Notes under the pieces: model-generated | What the model saw: the letters and a program-made list of their open reading frames with translations, nothing else | The model's database searches: none | What the model was told of the DNA's origin: nothing | Translations under genes and position numbers: made by a program | Part shown: piece after piece, positions 17,712 through 26,222 of the stretch | Numbering within the stretch: position 1 is the first letter of the stretch | Layout of the letters: each line of letters opens with the position of its first letter | Source: Runella salmonicolor | GTDB taxonomy: Bacteria > Bacteroidota > Bacteroidia > Cytophagales > Spirosomataceae | Assembly (NCBI RefSeq): GCF_024158025.1 | Contig: NZ_JAMZEL010000004.1 | Coordinates: 248,001 to 312,000, forward strand | Length of the DNA stretch: 64,000 bases | Reading direction: 5' to 3'

Positions 17712-19025
17712 TTAATTCTCAATGGTGCGAAACTCTCCTCCGAAAGCACCTGCTTGGACGGGTTTATAACGACCGGGCTCATGGTAGAGGGTAGCGCTGA
17801 AGGTGCCCGCAATGGTACCAAGTTTGCCGTTGTATTCTGTGATGGTGATGGAGCCTTTTGAATAAACCATATCGAAACTGATGGGGTCGACGTATTGAGA
17901 ATCAAATAATTTTCCAGTTTTTCCGCTTTCTTTACCGTCCATGCGGCAGTTCTCGTCCGACTCAATTGTATAGGTCCCTTTTCCTTTGAAATTTTTGATG
18001 GAAACGCTGAGACCTGCTGGATAATTTGCATCTGGGGGCATAACTTCTTGCATACTGATATAAATACGGCTGCCGCTTTCGTCGTTATTGACCGAAACTT
18101 TAGGGTTTTCATAGACTCTTCCGTTGACAGTCATTCGATTGGCGGCTACGACGGTCACGTTGGCAACCAGAATGATTTGACTACGTCCGCCCGTTTTTAG
18201 GTCAACACTGATAGCCATCGGGTTGGTGGCGGGTACTTTGCTGGGAGCGATGTAAAGTGCCTTCTCTCCTTTGTTGTGAACACTTAACGAACCATTGGCT
18301 TTGTTGGCCGATAGTGCGGGTTCGCCGTTGAGACGCCAGTTTCTGAGGTTGGTATGGTCAACGGGCTCCCACGGCTTAAGTGGAGCCAATAATGTTTCTC
18401 TTGACTCAGCCTCTTCTTTATCGCTGTGGTTGGGTTGATAGGCCACCGTAAGCATTATTTGTTGGTTTGGAACCAAAACATTAGCGTCGTATTTCAGATA
18501 AAAATTCTGATAAAAAGCCAAAGGGTATTTTAGGTCAAATGTCGGGACAGTGAGTGTTTGAGTAGCAACGTCTACTTTGAGGTTAGACTTGCCAAGCCAA
18601 GCACCATCTTCGCGTTGTCTGGCCAGACCCACCACATTGGTAGCGGTGCCGTTGAGGCCGTCCTTGCCAAATTTCCAAGCGAGTGAAACAGGTTTATTGA
18701 GTTTTGTCTCCTTGGGCGTTACTTCAAATGCTGGCCCGATACCCCCAGCAGCTTTGTTTTCTACCATTTGTAGCCGAAGGGCGGTAGGGGCACTGAGCGC
18801 ACCCGCTGGAAAAGTCAATTGTAGGCTCCCGTCGGGGGAAGTCAGCGTACCACCTTCGGGGCCGATAGATTTGGCAACGGGCGCACCGATGGGCTTTCCC
18901 TTTTCGGTGATTTCGGCAGGGAGGTTGCCTATCGGCTCAACATTAACGAGACTGCCGGGTGTTTGGCAGGCAATTTGACCCACAAGCCAGATGCCCATGG
19001 TCAATCGAGGAAGAAAATGTTTCAT
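17712..19025 (-). CDS. Predicted lipoprotein with ZU5-like domain and C-terminal DUF6252-like domain
   Basis: Starting at the ATG at 19025 gives a 437-residue lipoprotein with signal and lipobox LVGQIAC; an upstream ATG at 19061 would add twelve residues ahead of the signal and is unlikely. The N-terminal third has IGPEGGTLTSPDG and TFPAGAL, the pattern of ZU5-like domains seen in Bacteroidota surface proteins. The end (MTVNGRVYENPKVSV, KGKGTYTI, GTFSATLYHE) resembles DUF6252. Function is unknown; an exported, probably surface-exposed protein. It converges with the NarL-type regulator gene across a palindrome. Confidence 0.65.
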   Translation of the reverse strand: MKHFLPRLTMGIWLVGQIACQTPGSLVNVEPIGNLPAEITEKGKPIGAPVAKSIGPEGGTLTSPDGSLQLTFPAGALSAPTALRLQMVENKAAGGIGPAFEVTPKETKLNKPVSLAWKFGKDGLNGTATNVVGLARQREDGAWLGKSNLKVDVATQTLTVPTFDLKYPLAFYQNFYLKYDANVLVPNQQIMLTVAYQPNHSDKEEAESRETLLAPLKPWEPVDHTNLRNWRLNGEPALSANKANGSLSVHNKGEKALYIAPSKVPATNPMAISVDLKTGGRSQIILVANVTVVAANRMTVNGRVYENPKVSVNNDESGSRIYISMQEVMPPDANYPAGLSVSIKNFKGKGTYTIESDENCRMDGKESGKTGKLFDSQYVDPISFDMVYSKGSITITEYNGKLGTIAGTFSATLYHEPGRYKPVQAGAFGGEFRTIEN

Positions 19026-19254
19026 TTTTGGCTGTATAGTTAAACAAATCGGATTCATCAACGAGCGTTTCAGAGCGCTCCTTGCCCCAAAATTGCCCTA
19101 ACGTGTGCATTTTAAGTAGCCAAAAATGATTGAATCGTATCTTCCTACGGTTTAATTGAGAAAAAAAGAAGGTGAAGAGAATCTATAATCCTAAACATAA
19201 GCCTGTGAATGGAACGTCGCCGCGAAGGCATAAACTTTGTAGAAAATAAGCGCA

Positions 19255-20019
19255 TCAGCCCCCAAACGTCAGCCGCATAAGCAGGTACAGAATCGAAGGA
19301 CAGGCGAGGCAGCCCAGACCCGTGTAAAAAGTGGCGGTGAGGGCACCGTAAGGAACAAGTTTGGGGTCGGTGGCGGCCAATCCTGCCGTTACGCCGCTGG
19401 TGGTTCCCATCAATCCACCGTAGATGAGGGCGGTGTGTGGATTATCGAGGCCGATGTATTTGGCCACGAAGGGCGTACCGATGGTTACGGTGATGGCTTT
19501 AACCACCCCCGCCGCAATGCTCAAGGCAATGACGTCTGACGAGGCACCGATGGCCGCGCCCGTTACTGGCCCGACGATGTACGTACATGCCCCCGCGCCG
19601 ATGGTGGTCAGGCTGACGGCGTCGCGATAACCCCAGAGCAATGCCACACCCACACCGCCCAGAAAAGAAAGTACAATGCCTAAAAACAGCGACAAAGCGC
19701 CCACCCAGCCTGTGCGCCTCAACACTAAGAAACTCGCGCCCATAGCGGTGGAAACAATGGCGAAGTCGCGAAACATGGAGCCGCCCAGCGTGCCGAAGCC
19801 CGAAAAAATCTTAATATCGGCAATGCCTTTTTCCCCACCCGAATACCCCCCCCCGAAGTAGGCAATGACCAGACCCGCGAGAATAGCAATGGCCGAGGCG
19901 GGGATTTTACGACGAGTAAGTTTGTCGGAAATAATGCCCGACAGATAAATGATAAGCCCTACGACCAAAAAGGCAAAGACCAGCCCGTTTTTTTCGAGGA
20001 ATTTGACGATAATTTCCAT
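19255..20019 (-). CDS. madM: Malonate transporter subunit MadM
   Basis: A 254-residue, very hydrophobic inner-membrane protein matching MadM, the larger subunit of the two-part malonate/Na+ symporter known from Malonomonas rubra. Glycine-rich helices such as SLTTIGAGACTYIVGPVTGA, IYGGLMGTTSGVTAGLAATDP and FYTGLGCLACPSI are characteristic. It begins two bases after the madL stop, and both lie downstream of matB, so the trio imports and activates malonate. Confidence 0.85.
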   Translation of the reverse strand: MEIIVKFLEKNGLVFAFLVVGLIIYLSGIISDKLTRRKIPASAIAILAGLVIAYFGGGYSGGEKGIADIKIFSGFGTLGGSMFRDFAIVSTAMGASFLVLRRTGWVGALSLFLGIVLSFLGGVGVALLWGYRDAVSLTTIGAGACTYIVGPVTGAAIGASSDVIALSIAAGVVKAITVTIGTPFVAKYIGLDNPHTALIYGGLMGTTSGVTAGLAATDPKLVPYGALTATFYTGLGCLACPSILYLLMRLTFGG

Positions 20020-20021
20020 GC

Positions 20022-20390
20022 TTAGTCGGGCTTGGTATTTTTAGAAAGTTTGGCTAAAAGCGGAATGGCAAGCAGGCAAATCACAAAAGGGACAATCCCC
20101 GCCACAATGGCGATAAAGCCACTCGAAACCGCCACTTTTACGTTTTGAATGGCCGACATCGCCACGATAATCGGAATGTACATCTGATTCCAAAACTGGA
20201 TTCCGTTTTCGGTGGATTTATCAAAATAGCCTTTTTTGTGAAGCCAATCGCTCAGGAAAATCAACAGTAACATGGCAAAACCTACTCCGCCTACGTTGGC
20301 GTCGACGCCAATGAGTTTACCCAAAAATTCACCGATGAGTTGGCCGATGATGTAGCAAAAAGCCAGAATGGCTACGCCGTAAATAATCAT
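20022..20390 (-). CDS. madL: Malonate transporter subunit MadL
   Basis: A 122-residue membrane protein with about four spans (IIYGVAILAFCYIIGQLIGEFLG split over the first span, VGFAMLLLIFLSDW, MYIPIIVAMSAIQNVKVAVSSG). It corresponds to the small MadL subunit that works with MadM. Order matB-madL-madM on the minus strand with a two-base gap between madL and madM indicates co-translation. Confidence 0.85.
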   Translation of the reverse strand: MIIYGVAILAFCYIIGQLIGEFLGKLIGVDANVGGVGFAMLLLIFLSDWLHKKGYFDKSTENGIQFWNQMYIPIIVAMSAIQNVKVAVSSGFIAIVAGIVPFVICLLAIPLLAKLSKNTKPD

Positions 20391-20443
20391 TTTTTGGAGG
20401 TTAAAGGTTTAGGGGAACGTTGGTAGGGTTGGTTGTCAGGGAG

Positions 20444-20489
20444 AACGTCGGCAGGGTTTGAGATTGTGACGATTCACCCTGCCGACGTT
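20444..20489. repeat. REP-like palindrome between matB and madL
   Basis: Perfect 14-bp arms AACGTCGGCAGGGT (20444-20457) and ACCCTGCCGACGTT (20476-20489) around an 18-base loop. A degenerate copy of one arm (GAACGTTGGTAGGGTT) lies at 20415-20430. There is no T-run, so it is more likely a repeated extragenic palindrome, able to reduce or stabilise the distal madLM message, than a plain terminator. Confidence 0.6.
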
Positions 20490-20496
20490 AAGGAAA

Positions 20497-21981
20497 TCAA
20501 AATAACTTCTTGATGTCGTTTTTGGTGACTTTGCCCATGGCATTGCGGGGGAGTTCGTCGATGATTTTGTAGTGGCGAGGTACTTTGTAGGCGGGCATAC
20601 GCTCGCGGAGCCATTGGTTGAGTGCTTTTAGGTCGATTTCGGGGTCTTTGACCATCAAGGCCGCAACGACCAATTCACCCCATTCTTCGTTGGGAACGCC
20701 CACCACGCTGCAATCGCTGATGGCGGGGTGCGTGCGTAATACTTCTTCGATTTCGAGCGCGGAGATTTTATAACCGCCCGACTTGATGATGTCAATGGAA
20801 TCGCGGCCCAAGATGCGGTAGTAGCCTTTTTCGACCACGGCCACGTCGCCCGTTTTGAACCAACCATCTTCCGTGAAAGTCTTTTGGGTGGCTTCGGGGC
20901 GTTGCCAGTATTCCAAAAATACGTTTTTGCCCTTCACCTGAATTTCGCCAGGTTGGCCCGTTTTGACGACCTGATTTTGTTCATCGACCAACCGAACCCG
21001 AACGCCGGGCAGAGGTTTGCCGATGTAGCCTGCTTTGCGCTCGCCGTGGTAGGGATTGCTAATGCCCATGCCGATTTCGGTCATGCCGTAGCGTTCCAGA
21101 AGCGTGTGTCCGCTGATGGTTTTCCATTTTTCCATAACTGATACAGGCAATGCCGCCGAGCCAGAAACCATCAGTCGAAAGCCAGAAAGGTTGTCTGAAA
21201 TGACTTGTTGTTTATCTTTTGGTAGACTTTCCCAGTAGGCAATGAGTTTGAAATAAATGGTCGGGACGGCCATGAATACGTTGATTTTTTCTTGCAAAAA
21301 TGCCCCAAAGACCGCTTCTGCCGAGAATGACGGTAAGAATTCTACGGTCGCGCCCGACCACAGTGCACACGAAATGACATTAATAATGCCGTGAACGTGG
21401 TGCAACGGCAACACGCACAGAATGTGATCATTGGCCGACCATTCCCAGGCTTTTACCAAGGTTGATACCTGCGCTTCGATGGTGCGGTGCGTCGTGACCA
21501 CGCCTTTGGGCAGGTTAGTGGTTCCGCTAGTATAGAGAATCATTGCCCGGCGGTCGGGTGAAATATTGGGCAATTTTTGGGGAGATAAAGCAGCGTCTTT
21601 AATATCCGTTAAGGCAATGAAACGAAGGCCTTTTTGGGTAACCAACGGCGCTAAAAGCTCGGCATATTCGGCCCCCGCCACGATGATTTGCGCGTCGGTA
21701 TCGTCGATGACGTACTGTAAGGAGGGCAATGGGTACGTGATACACAACGGAACCGCCACGCCGCCAGCGCGCCAAATCCCCCACTGCACGCGCAGATAAT
21801 CAAAACCGGGCGAAACCATAAAAGCGACGCGAGCTTCGGCCAAATCGGTTGTTTGTTCAAGTAATATTGACGCAAATCCGTGCGAAGCTTCCAGTAAATG
21901 TTGGTAGGTATAGGTTTGATTGTCAGCGACAATGGCTTGATTGCCTTGGGTTTGGGAGGCGTTTTTGATTAACTGTAGCAT
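20497..21981 (-). CDS. matB: Malonyl-CoA synthetase-like acyl-CoA synthetase
   Basis: A 494-residue ANL-superfamily AMP-forming ligase. It has the P-loop ILYTSGTTNLPKGVVTTHR, LERYGMTEIGMG, DGWFKTGDVAV and GRDSIDIIKSGGYKISALEIEE, with the catalytic lysine near PRNAMGKVTKNDI at the C-terminus. The RDSIDIIKSGGYK block and overall length fit MatB, which joins malonate to CoA. The call rests strongly on context: madL and madM follow. No malonyl-CoA decarboxylase or malonate decarboxylase gene is in view. A canonical promoter sits 22 bases upstream of the ATG. Confidence 0.82.
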   Translation of the reverse strand: MLQLIKNASQTQGNQAIVADNQTYTYQHLLEASHGFASILLEQTTDLAEARVAFMVSPGFDYLRVQWGIWRAGGVAVPLCITYPLPSLQYVIDDTDAQIIVAGAEYAELLAPLVTQKGLRFIALTDIKDAALSPQKLPNISPDRRAMILYTSGTTNLPKGVVTTHRTIEAQVSTLVKAWEWSANDHILCVLPLHHVHGIINVISCALWSGATVEFLPSFSAEAVFGAFLQEKINVFMAVPTIYFKLIAYWESLPKDKQQVISDNLSGFRLMVSGSAALPVSVMEKWKTISGHTLLERYGMTEIGMGISNPYHGERKAGYIGKPLPGVRVRLVDEQNQVVKTGQPGEIQVKGKNVFLEYWQRPEATQKTFTEDGWFKTGDVAVVEKGYYRILGRDSIDIIKSGGYKISALEIEEVLRTHPAISDCSVVGVPNEEWGELVVAALMVKDPEIDLKALNQWLRERMPAYKVPRHYKIIDELPRNAMGKVTKNDIKKLF

Positions 21982-22002
21982 AGGTTAAAAAAAGGAAAGG
22001 CT

Positions 22003-22034
22003 CAAAGCTATTCGAAAACGAGCATTCTGCCAAA
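22003..22034 (-). promoter_or_regulatory. Bacteroidota-type promoter for matB-madLM
   Basis: Minus strand: TTTG (22034-22031), 20-base spacer, TAGCTTTG (22010-22003), matching the -33 TTTG and -7 TAnnTTTG consensus. The ATG of matB follows 22 bases downstream. Confidence 0.68.
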
Positions 22035-22176
22035 AATGAGCGAAGCTTATTGAAAATGGATTTTTACGTTATTAGAAAAGATTATTCACATTGAATCTAT
22101 AAAAGAAAGAATCTGACGAAAAAGATATGGGTATTGCTCTGTTTTTCAATTTGTTCGTCGGTTGATGGACAAGGGG

Positions 22177-23046
22177 TTAATGCAACGGCCTTCCTTTTAC
22201 AATACCCCCGCGGGCGTCATCTATTCCGTGTTGAACAATAAAGGCCAAAGGGTCAATCTCGGCAATGGCGTCGCGTAGGCGGCTCACTTCCAGTCGCGTA
22301 ACGACAGAATAGAGTACTTTTGTAGCTTCTGTTTGAGCGCCTCTTTTTCCAAATCCTTTTTCGCTATTGAGCACCGTTACACCTTTGTGCAGTTTGTCGG
22401 TAAGCAGTTCCCTGATTTCTTCGTGATGGTCTGACACAATCCAGATGGCGGTATATTCTTCAATCCCATGAATCAGAAAATCGACGGTTTTGGAAGCGGT
22501 AAAATAGGTGAGCATGGAATAAAGGGCAATATCTACGCCCAAAAAGTAAGCAGCCGTGGCAAAAATGAAAATGTTCATCCCCAGAATGACATCGCCGACC
22601 CGCACGCTTGAGTTTCGTCGACTAACCAACAACGCGGCCACTTCTGTACCGTCTAACACCGCTCCTCCTCGCATAGCCAACCCAATACCTGCGCCGATAA
22701 AAAAGCCGCCGAAAACCGATGTTAACAATAAATCGGGCGTAACATCTGGAAATTCGACCAAAGCTAGACACAACGCCAAACCCGTAATGGCGGCGGTACT
22801 TTTGAACGCAAAGGCCTTGCCGATTTGGCGATAACCCATGATGATAAACGGAAAGTTGATGATAGGGATAAGCACCGCCAACGGAACGTGAAAAATAGAA
22901 GCCAACAACATGGAAATTCCAGTAACTCCGCCGTCGATAAAATGGCTGGAAAGCAAGAAACCTTTCAGACCCAATGCGGCGCTGAAAATTCCCGCCGTAA
23001 TAAGTACTGCATCTTTTACTAATGAACGTTTCGTAATGCCTTGCAT
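22177..23046 (-). CDS. YitT family membrane protein (DUF161 + DUF2179)
   Basis: A 289-residue inner-membrane protein with about five or six spans (residues 10-190), including GAGIGLAMRGGAVLDGTEVAALLV, typical of YitT. A C-terminal soluble DUF2179 domain (about 200-280) reads YTAIWIVSDHHEEIRELL and TKVLYSVVTRLEVSRLRDAI. Function is not established for the family. It lies alone between matB and an AraC-type gene transcribed the other way. Confidence 0.85.
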   Translation of the reverse strand: MQGITKRSLVKDAVLITAGIFSAALGLKGFLLSSHFIDGGVTGISMLLASIFHVPLAVLIPIINFPFIIMGYRQIGKAFAFKSTAAITGLALCLALVEFPDVTPDLLLTSVFGGFFIGAGIGLAMRGGAVLDGTEVAALLVSRRNSSVRVGDVILGMNIFIFATAAYFLGVDIALYSMLTYFTASKTVDFLIHGIEEYTAIWIVSDHHEEIRELLTDKLHKGVTVLNSEKGFGKRGAQTEATKVLYSVVTRLEVSRLRDAIAEIDPLAFIVQHGIDDARGGIVKGRPLH

Positions 23047-23310
23047 ACTGTTAATGATAGATATTAAGGGGTGATGATATAGTTTTTAACGCTGAACTTT
23101 ATCAATTACAGCAATTTTGAGGAGATTCGCAATAACCTTGATATTGACATTGTGTACTAAACTTTTCCTAATTCTATGCGGAGGAGACTATACGGGCCGC
23201 GCTCAAAATCTTTTGGTTGTGTGGCCCATACGAGAAGAAGTAAAATTGATTTAGCAGTTCGTGCAACGTTGGGGGCTGTTTTCTCATCTTATCACTAAAC
23301 CAGCCATGAG

Positions 23311-23823
23311 ATGAAAGAACTACCGATTAATTTTAATGGGGTATTGGGGTGGATAGGCCTCCTTGGAGGGTTGGTTTGGGTGCTGCTTTTTGTGGTACGC
23401 TCTGAAAAAATGCTTCAAAAAACCATGAAAATCAACTTGCTGTTTTTTGGTAGAAAGGCAAATCAGGAATACGGAGTTCGCCTACTAAATCGCCTGTTCA
23501 GGCTCATGAACGAGGAAAAACCTTATCTCGAAAAAAATATTTCCTTAGAATCACTGGCGGCTCGCCTCAATGTTACGGCGGCGCAGTTGACGCAGGTAAT
23601 CGACGAAAATTTAGAACAAGGCTTCCCCGAATTGATTTCAACTTACCGTATTCAGGAAGCCAAGCGCTTGCTTGTAATGCCCGAATTCCAACACGGCAAA
23701 ATGGAAGACCTTGCGTATAAAGTAGGGTATGAGTCAATCGCTCTGTTTGACGACGCTTTTAAAAACTTCACCGAGCAGACCCCCACCGAATATAAAAAGA
23801 GAATGAGCATGATTTGTCTGTAA
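23311..23823 (+). CDS. Membrane-anchored AraC-type transcriptional regulator
   Basis: A 170-residue protein with one hydrophobic span at about residues 11-31 (WIGLLGGLVWVLLFVV) and a C-terminal AraC/XylS domain. Both helix-turn-helix units are visible: SLESLAARLNVTAAQLTQVIDE and MEDLAYKVGYESIALFDDAFKNFTEQTPTEYKKR (listed in two parts of the same domain, about 76-160). Bacteroidota often carry long multi-span AraC proteins; this one keeps a single span, so it could be a trimmed descendant. No linked sensor is apparent. It is 94 bases upstream of plsC. Confidence 0.75.
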   Translation: MKELPINFNGVLGWIGLLGGLVWVLLFVVRSEKMLQKTMKINLLFFGRKANQEYGVRLLNRLFRLMNEEKPYLEKNISLESLAARLNVTAAQLTQVIDENLEQGFPELISTYRIQEAKRLLVMPEFQHGKMEDLAYKVGYESIALFDDAFKNFTEQTPTEYKKRMSMICL

Positions 23824-23874
23824 ACTATTTTATAAACAATAGTAAAATAGTAGAGAAATCATTGACGCTACCTG

Positions 23875-23904
23875 TTGCCAAATCGAAAGGAGTTCCTAAA
23901 TTTG
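23875..23904 (+). promoter_or_regulatory. Putative Bacteroidota promoter for plsC
   Basis: TTG (23875-23877), 19-base spacer, TAAATTTG (23897-23904). The ATG at 23921 follows 16 bases later. Confidence 0.55.
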
Positions 23905-23920
23905 AGGTACCTAAACCTTG

Positions 23921-24520
23921 ATGACGATGAATTGGCTCTTTGCATTTTTATACCGAATTTCCGGATGGGGAATTCTTGGACGGGTTCCTAAAGACCTAAA
24001 AAAGGCAATATGGGTAGTTTGCCCACACTGGAACAGCTCTGATTTTTTTATTGGAGTGGGCGTGAGAGCTTTCATTGGGGCTAAAATGGGCTTTCTGGGG
24101 AAAAGCTCTCTCTTCAAATGGTATTCGGCTTGGTTTTTTCGAGCATTGGGTGGGTATCCTGTGTACCGTGAAAAATCCAATAATTTGGTAGATGCCGTGG
24201 CCGAGACTTTCAAACAAAACGAGTTTATTCACATCGCCATTGCCCCCGAGGGCACCCGCAGCAATACCTCCAAACTCAAAACGGGTTTTTATTTTATGGC
24301 GCTCAAAGCCCAAGTGCCGCTTGTTCTTGTTGGCTTTGATTATACCCGAAAACTGGTGGTATTTGGTGAGCCCATTTACCTCACTGGCGACTACGTCAAA
24401 GATATGAAGCCCTTCTATGATTTTTACCTGACGATTCAAAGTCCCAAAAAAGAATGGTTGCAGTTGTATGAACAAACGGGCGTTATTCCTTTTCCAAAAG
24501 AGCAAAAAGCGGAAAGGTAA
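23921..24520 (+). CDS. 1-acyl-sn-glycerol-3-phosphate acyltransferase family protein
   Basis: A 199-residue PlsC-type acyltransferase for phospholipid synthesis or acyl remodelling at the inner membrane. The HX4D catalytic motif is HWNSSD (about residue 37) and the glycerol-phosphate motif is APEGTRSN (about 108). A hydrophobic N-terminus associates it with the membrane. The open frame extends three bases further to a TTG, but the ATG at 23921 fits the promoter spacing; another ATG at 23927 is also possible. The protein is short relative to canonical PlsC (about 240), as in the small Bacteroidota members. Confidence 0.82.
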   Translation: MTMNWLFAFLYRISGWGILGRVPKDLKKAIWVVCPHWNSSDFFIGVGVRAFIGAKMGFLGKSSLFKWYSAWFFRALGGYPVYREKSNNLVDAVAETFKQNEFIHIAIAPEGTRSNTSKLKTGFYFMALKAQVPLVLVGFDYTRKLVVFGEPIYLTGDYVKDMKPFYDFYLTIQSPKKEWLQLYEQTGVIPFPKEQKAER

Positions 24521-24523
24521 AGT

Positions 24524-24560
24524 TGAGAACTGAAAAACTGAAAAACCGAGAAATTTAAAA
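24524..24560. repeat. Short degenerate direct repeats (GAGAACTGAAAAACTGAAAAACCGAG-type)
   Basis: Three imperfect copies of an 8-9 base unit near CTGAAAAA follow the plsC stop. A related array lies upstream of gcvT. Low-complexity intergenic sequence with no known role. Confidence 0.35.
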
Positions 24561-24579
24561 TGTAAACCGGGAGGCCGTG

Positions 24580-24601
24580 ACGGCATCTTGCTAGATGCCG
24601 T
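24580..24601. terminator. Hairpin between convergent plsC and wecB
   Basis: Perfect 9-bp arms ACGGCATCT/AGATGCCGT with a 4-base loop (TGCT). No T-run, so either a weak bidirectional terminator or a REP-like palindrome. Confidence 0.4.
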
Positions 24602-24643
24602 TGTAGTAATGATAACGATATAGGCATTTTATGATGCTTAATT

Positions 24644-25756
24644 TTATAACCCTCTCAAAAATGCCGCTATTCGCTCACTTGCCAAGCCGTCGCCGTAGGG
24701 ATTATTGGCCTCCGACATTTGCTGGTAAAGGGTTTCGTTTTCGCACAACTCACTGACCGATTGTATAATAGAGTCGCGATTGGCACCCACAAGCTTAACG
24801 GTACCCGCATCGATGGCTTCGGGGCGCTCGGTGGTGTCGCGCATGACCAAAACGGGCTTTCCTAAACTCGGAGCTTCTTCTTGCACTCCACCCGAATCGG
24901 TCAGAATGGCCCAGCTTTTTTTCATGGCGTACACAAAATTGGTGTAATCCATCGGCGCTGGTAAATGTACGTTGGGTAGGTTGCCCAATCGGTCATAAAC
25001 TGGCTGCTGAACGTTGGGATTGAGGTGAACGGGGTACACGATTTCTAGGTCTGGGTATTTCTCGGCCAAATGACGTAATGCGTCACAAATTTGGATAAAG
25101 CCATCACCGAAGTTCTCACGACGATGCCCAGTCACGAGCAAAATTTTCCGACCTGATTCAAAAATGTGTTGCACAGAAAGCGGAATATCATCAGAAAAAC
25201 GCGTGGCTCGTTGGCTGACGTAGAGTAAAGAATCAATGACGGTATTGCCCGTTTTTAAGATGAGTTCAGGAGCAATGCCTTCTTTTAATAGCGCCTGTAC
25301 GTTGCGGTCGGTGGGAGCAAAATAATAATTGGCTAAACGGTCGGTAATGAGGCGATTGGCCTCTTCAGGATAGGGCGATTGAAGATTACCCGTACGCAAT
25401 CCTGCTTCAACGTGCGCAATCTTAATGCCTGCATAAAAGGCAGCCAACGACGTAGCCATGCACGTAGTGGTATCTCCGTGTACCAACACAACATCTGGTC
25501 GATAAGATTGAAAAAGCGTGCGTAGGCCCGTTAGAATACGGCACGTAATATCGGTCAAATCCTGCCCAGCCTGCATCACGTTGAGGTCAAAGTCGGGCGT
25601 TAGTTCAAAAATATCCAATACCTGGTCCAGCATCTGCCGGTGCTGTCCAGTCACGCACAGTTTATGCTCTACATGTGGGTTTTGGCTTAAATTTCGTACC
25701 ACCATGGCCATTTTGATGGCTTCGGGGCGGGTACCGAATACGGTCAATAACTTCAT
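24644..25756 (-). CDS. wecB: UDP-N-acetylglucosamine 2-epimerase (non-hydrolysing)
   Basis: Interconverts UDP-GlcNAc and UDP-ManNAc for surface polysaccharide synthesis. From the ATG at 25756 it is 370 residues. Diagnostic segments: LTVFGTRPEAIKMA at the N-terminus, VHGDTTTCMATSLAAFY, HVEAGLRTGNLQSPYPEE, TGHRRENFG and LTDSGGVQEEAPSLGKPVLVMRD (given in two overlapping parts of about 15 residues each). A start at 25774 would add six residues with no family counterpart. No other polysaccharide gene is adjacent. Confidence 0.9.
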   Translation of the reverse strand: MKLLTVFGTRPEAIKMAMVVRNLSQNPHVEHKLCVTGQHRQMLDQVLDIFELTPDFDLNVMQAGQDLTDITCRILTGLRTLFQSYRPDVVLVHGDTTTCMATSLAAFYAGIKIAHVEAGLRTGNLQSPYPEEANRLITDRLANYYFAPTDRNVQALLKEGIAPELILKTGNTVIDSLLYVSQRATRFSDDIPLSVQHIFESGRKILLVTGHRRENFGDGFIQICDALRHLAEKYPDLEIVYPVHLNPNVQQPVYDRLGNLPNVHLPAPMDYTNFVYAMKKSWAILTDSGGVQEEAPSLGKPVLVMRDTTERPEAIDAGTVKLVGANRDSIIQSVSELCENETLYQQMSEANNPYGDGLASERIAAFLRGL

Positions 25757-25804
25757 TTTCTGGGTATCAAACAATATATAAATGGCACTGGAGACACGGT
25801 TAAT

Positions 25805-26152
25805 TTATGCGATGCTCGCCAGCGTATCGGGTTTCCACCCTACGGCCACAATCTTTCCGTCTTTTTCAACGACAGGGCGCTTAATCACCGAAGGCTTTTC
25901 CATCATGAGTGCAATGGCGCTTTCGTTGTCTTGCACGGCGTTTTTTTGTTCGTCAGAGAGTTGTTTCCATGTGGTTCCTGCCCGATTGATGAGGGTTTCT
26001 TTGGGCTGTTGGGTGAGCCAGAGCGTCAGCTTTTCGTGCGAAATGCCGTGTTTTTTATAGTCATGAAACGTGAAGGGAAGTTGATTTTCTTTCAGCGCAG
26101 TTACTGCTTTTTTGACGGTGTCGCAGTTGGGGATTCCGTAAACGGTCAGCAT
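25805..26152 (-). CDS. ArsC/Spx-family thioredoxin-fold protein (YffB-like)
   Basis: A 115-residue thioredoxin-fold protein opening with VYGIPNCDTVKKA, as in E. coli YffB. It keeps one N-terminal cysteine (Cys10) and the KRPVVEKDGKIVAVGW C-terminal block. A CxxC pair, as in Spx, is absent. Glutathione-dependent arsenate reductase activity is possible but not supported by any ars genes nearby. The cytoplasmic role is unknown. Confidence 0.75.
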   Translation of the reverse strand: MLTVYGIPNCDTVKKAVTALKENQLPFTFHDYKKHGISHEKLTLWLTQQPKETLINRAGTTWKQLSDEQKNAVQDNESAIALMMEKPSVIKRPVVEKDGKIVAVGWKPDTLASIA

Positions 26153-26222
26153 AAGGGTAAAAGTATTGGTGAATTGAACTGCAAAGTAGAAAACTTTTTT
26201 GAGTAGGGCGTGTTAAATAGTC

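Noticed and set aside
17599..20489. Palindromes considered as IS or MITE ends
   Set aside because: No target-site duplications or internal sequence; REP-like or terminator roles explain them better.
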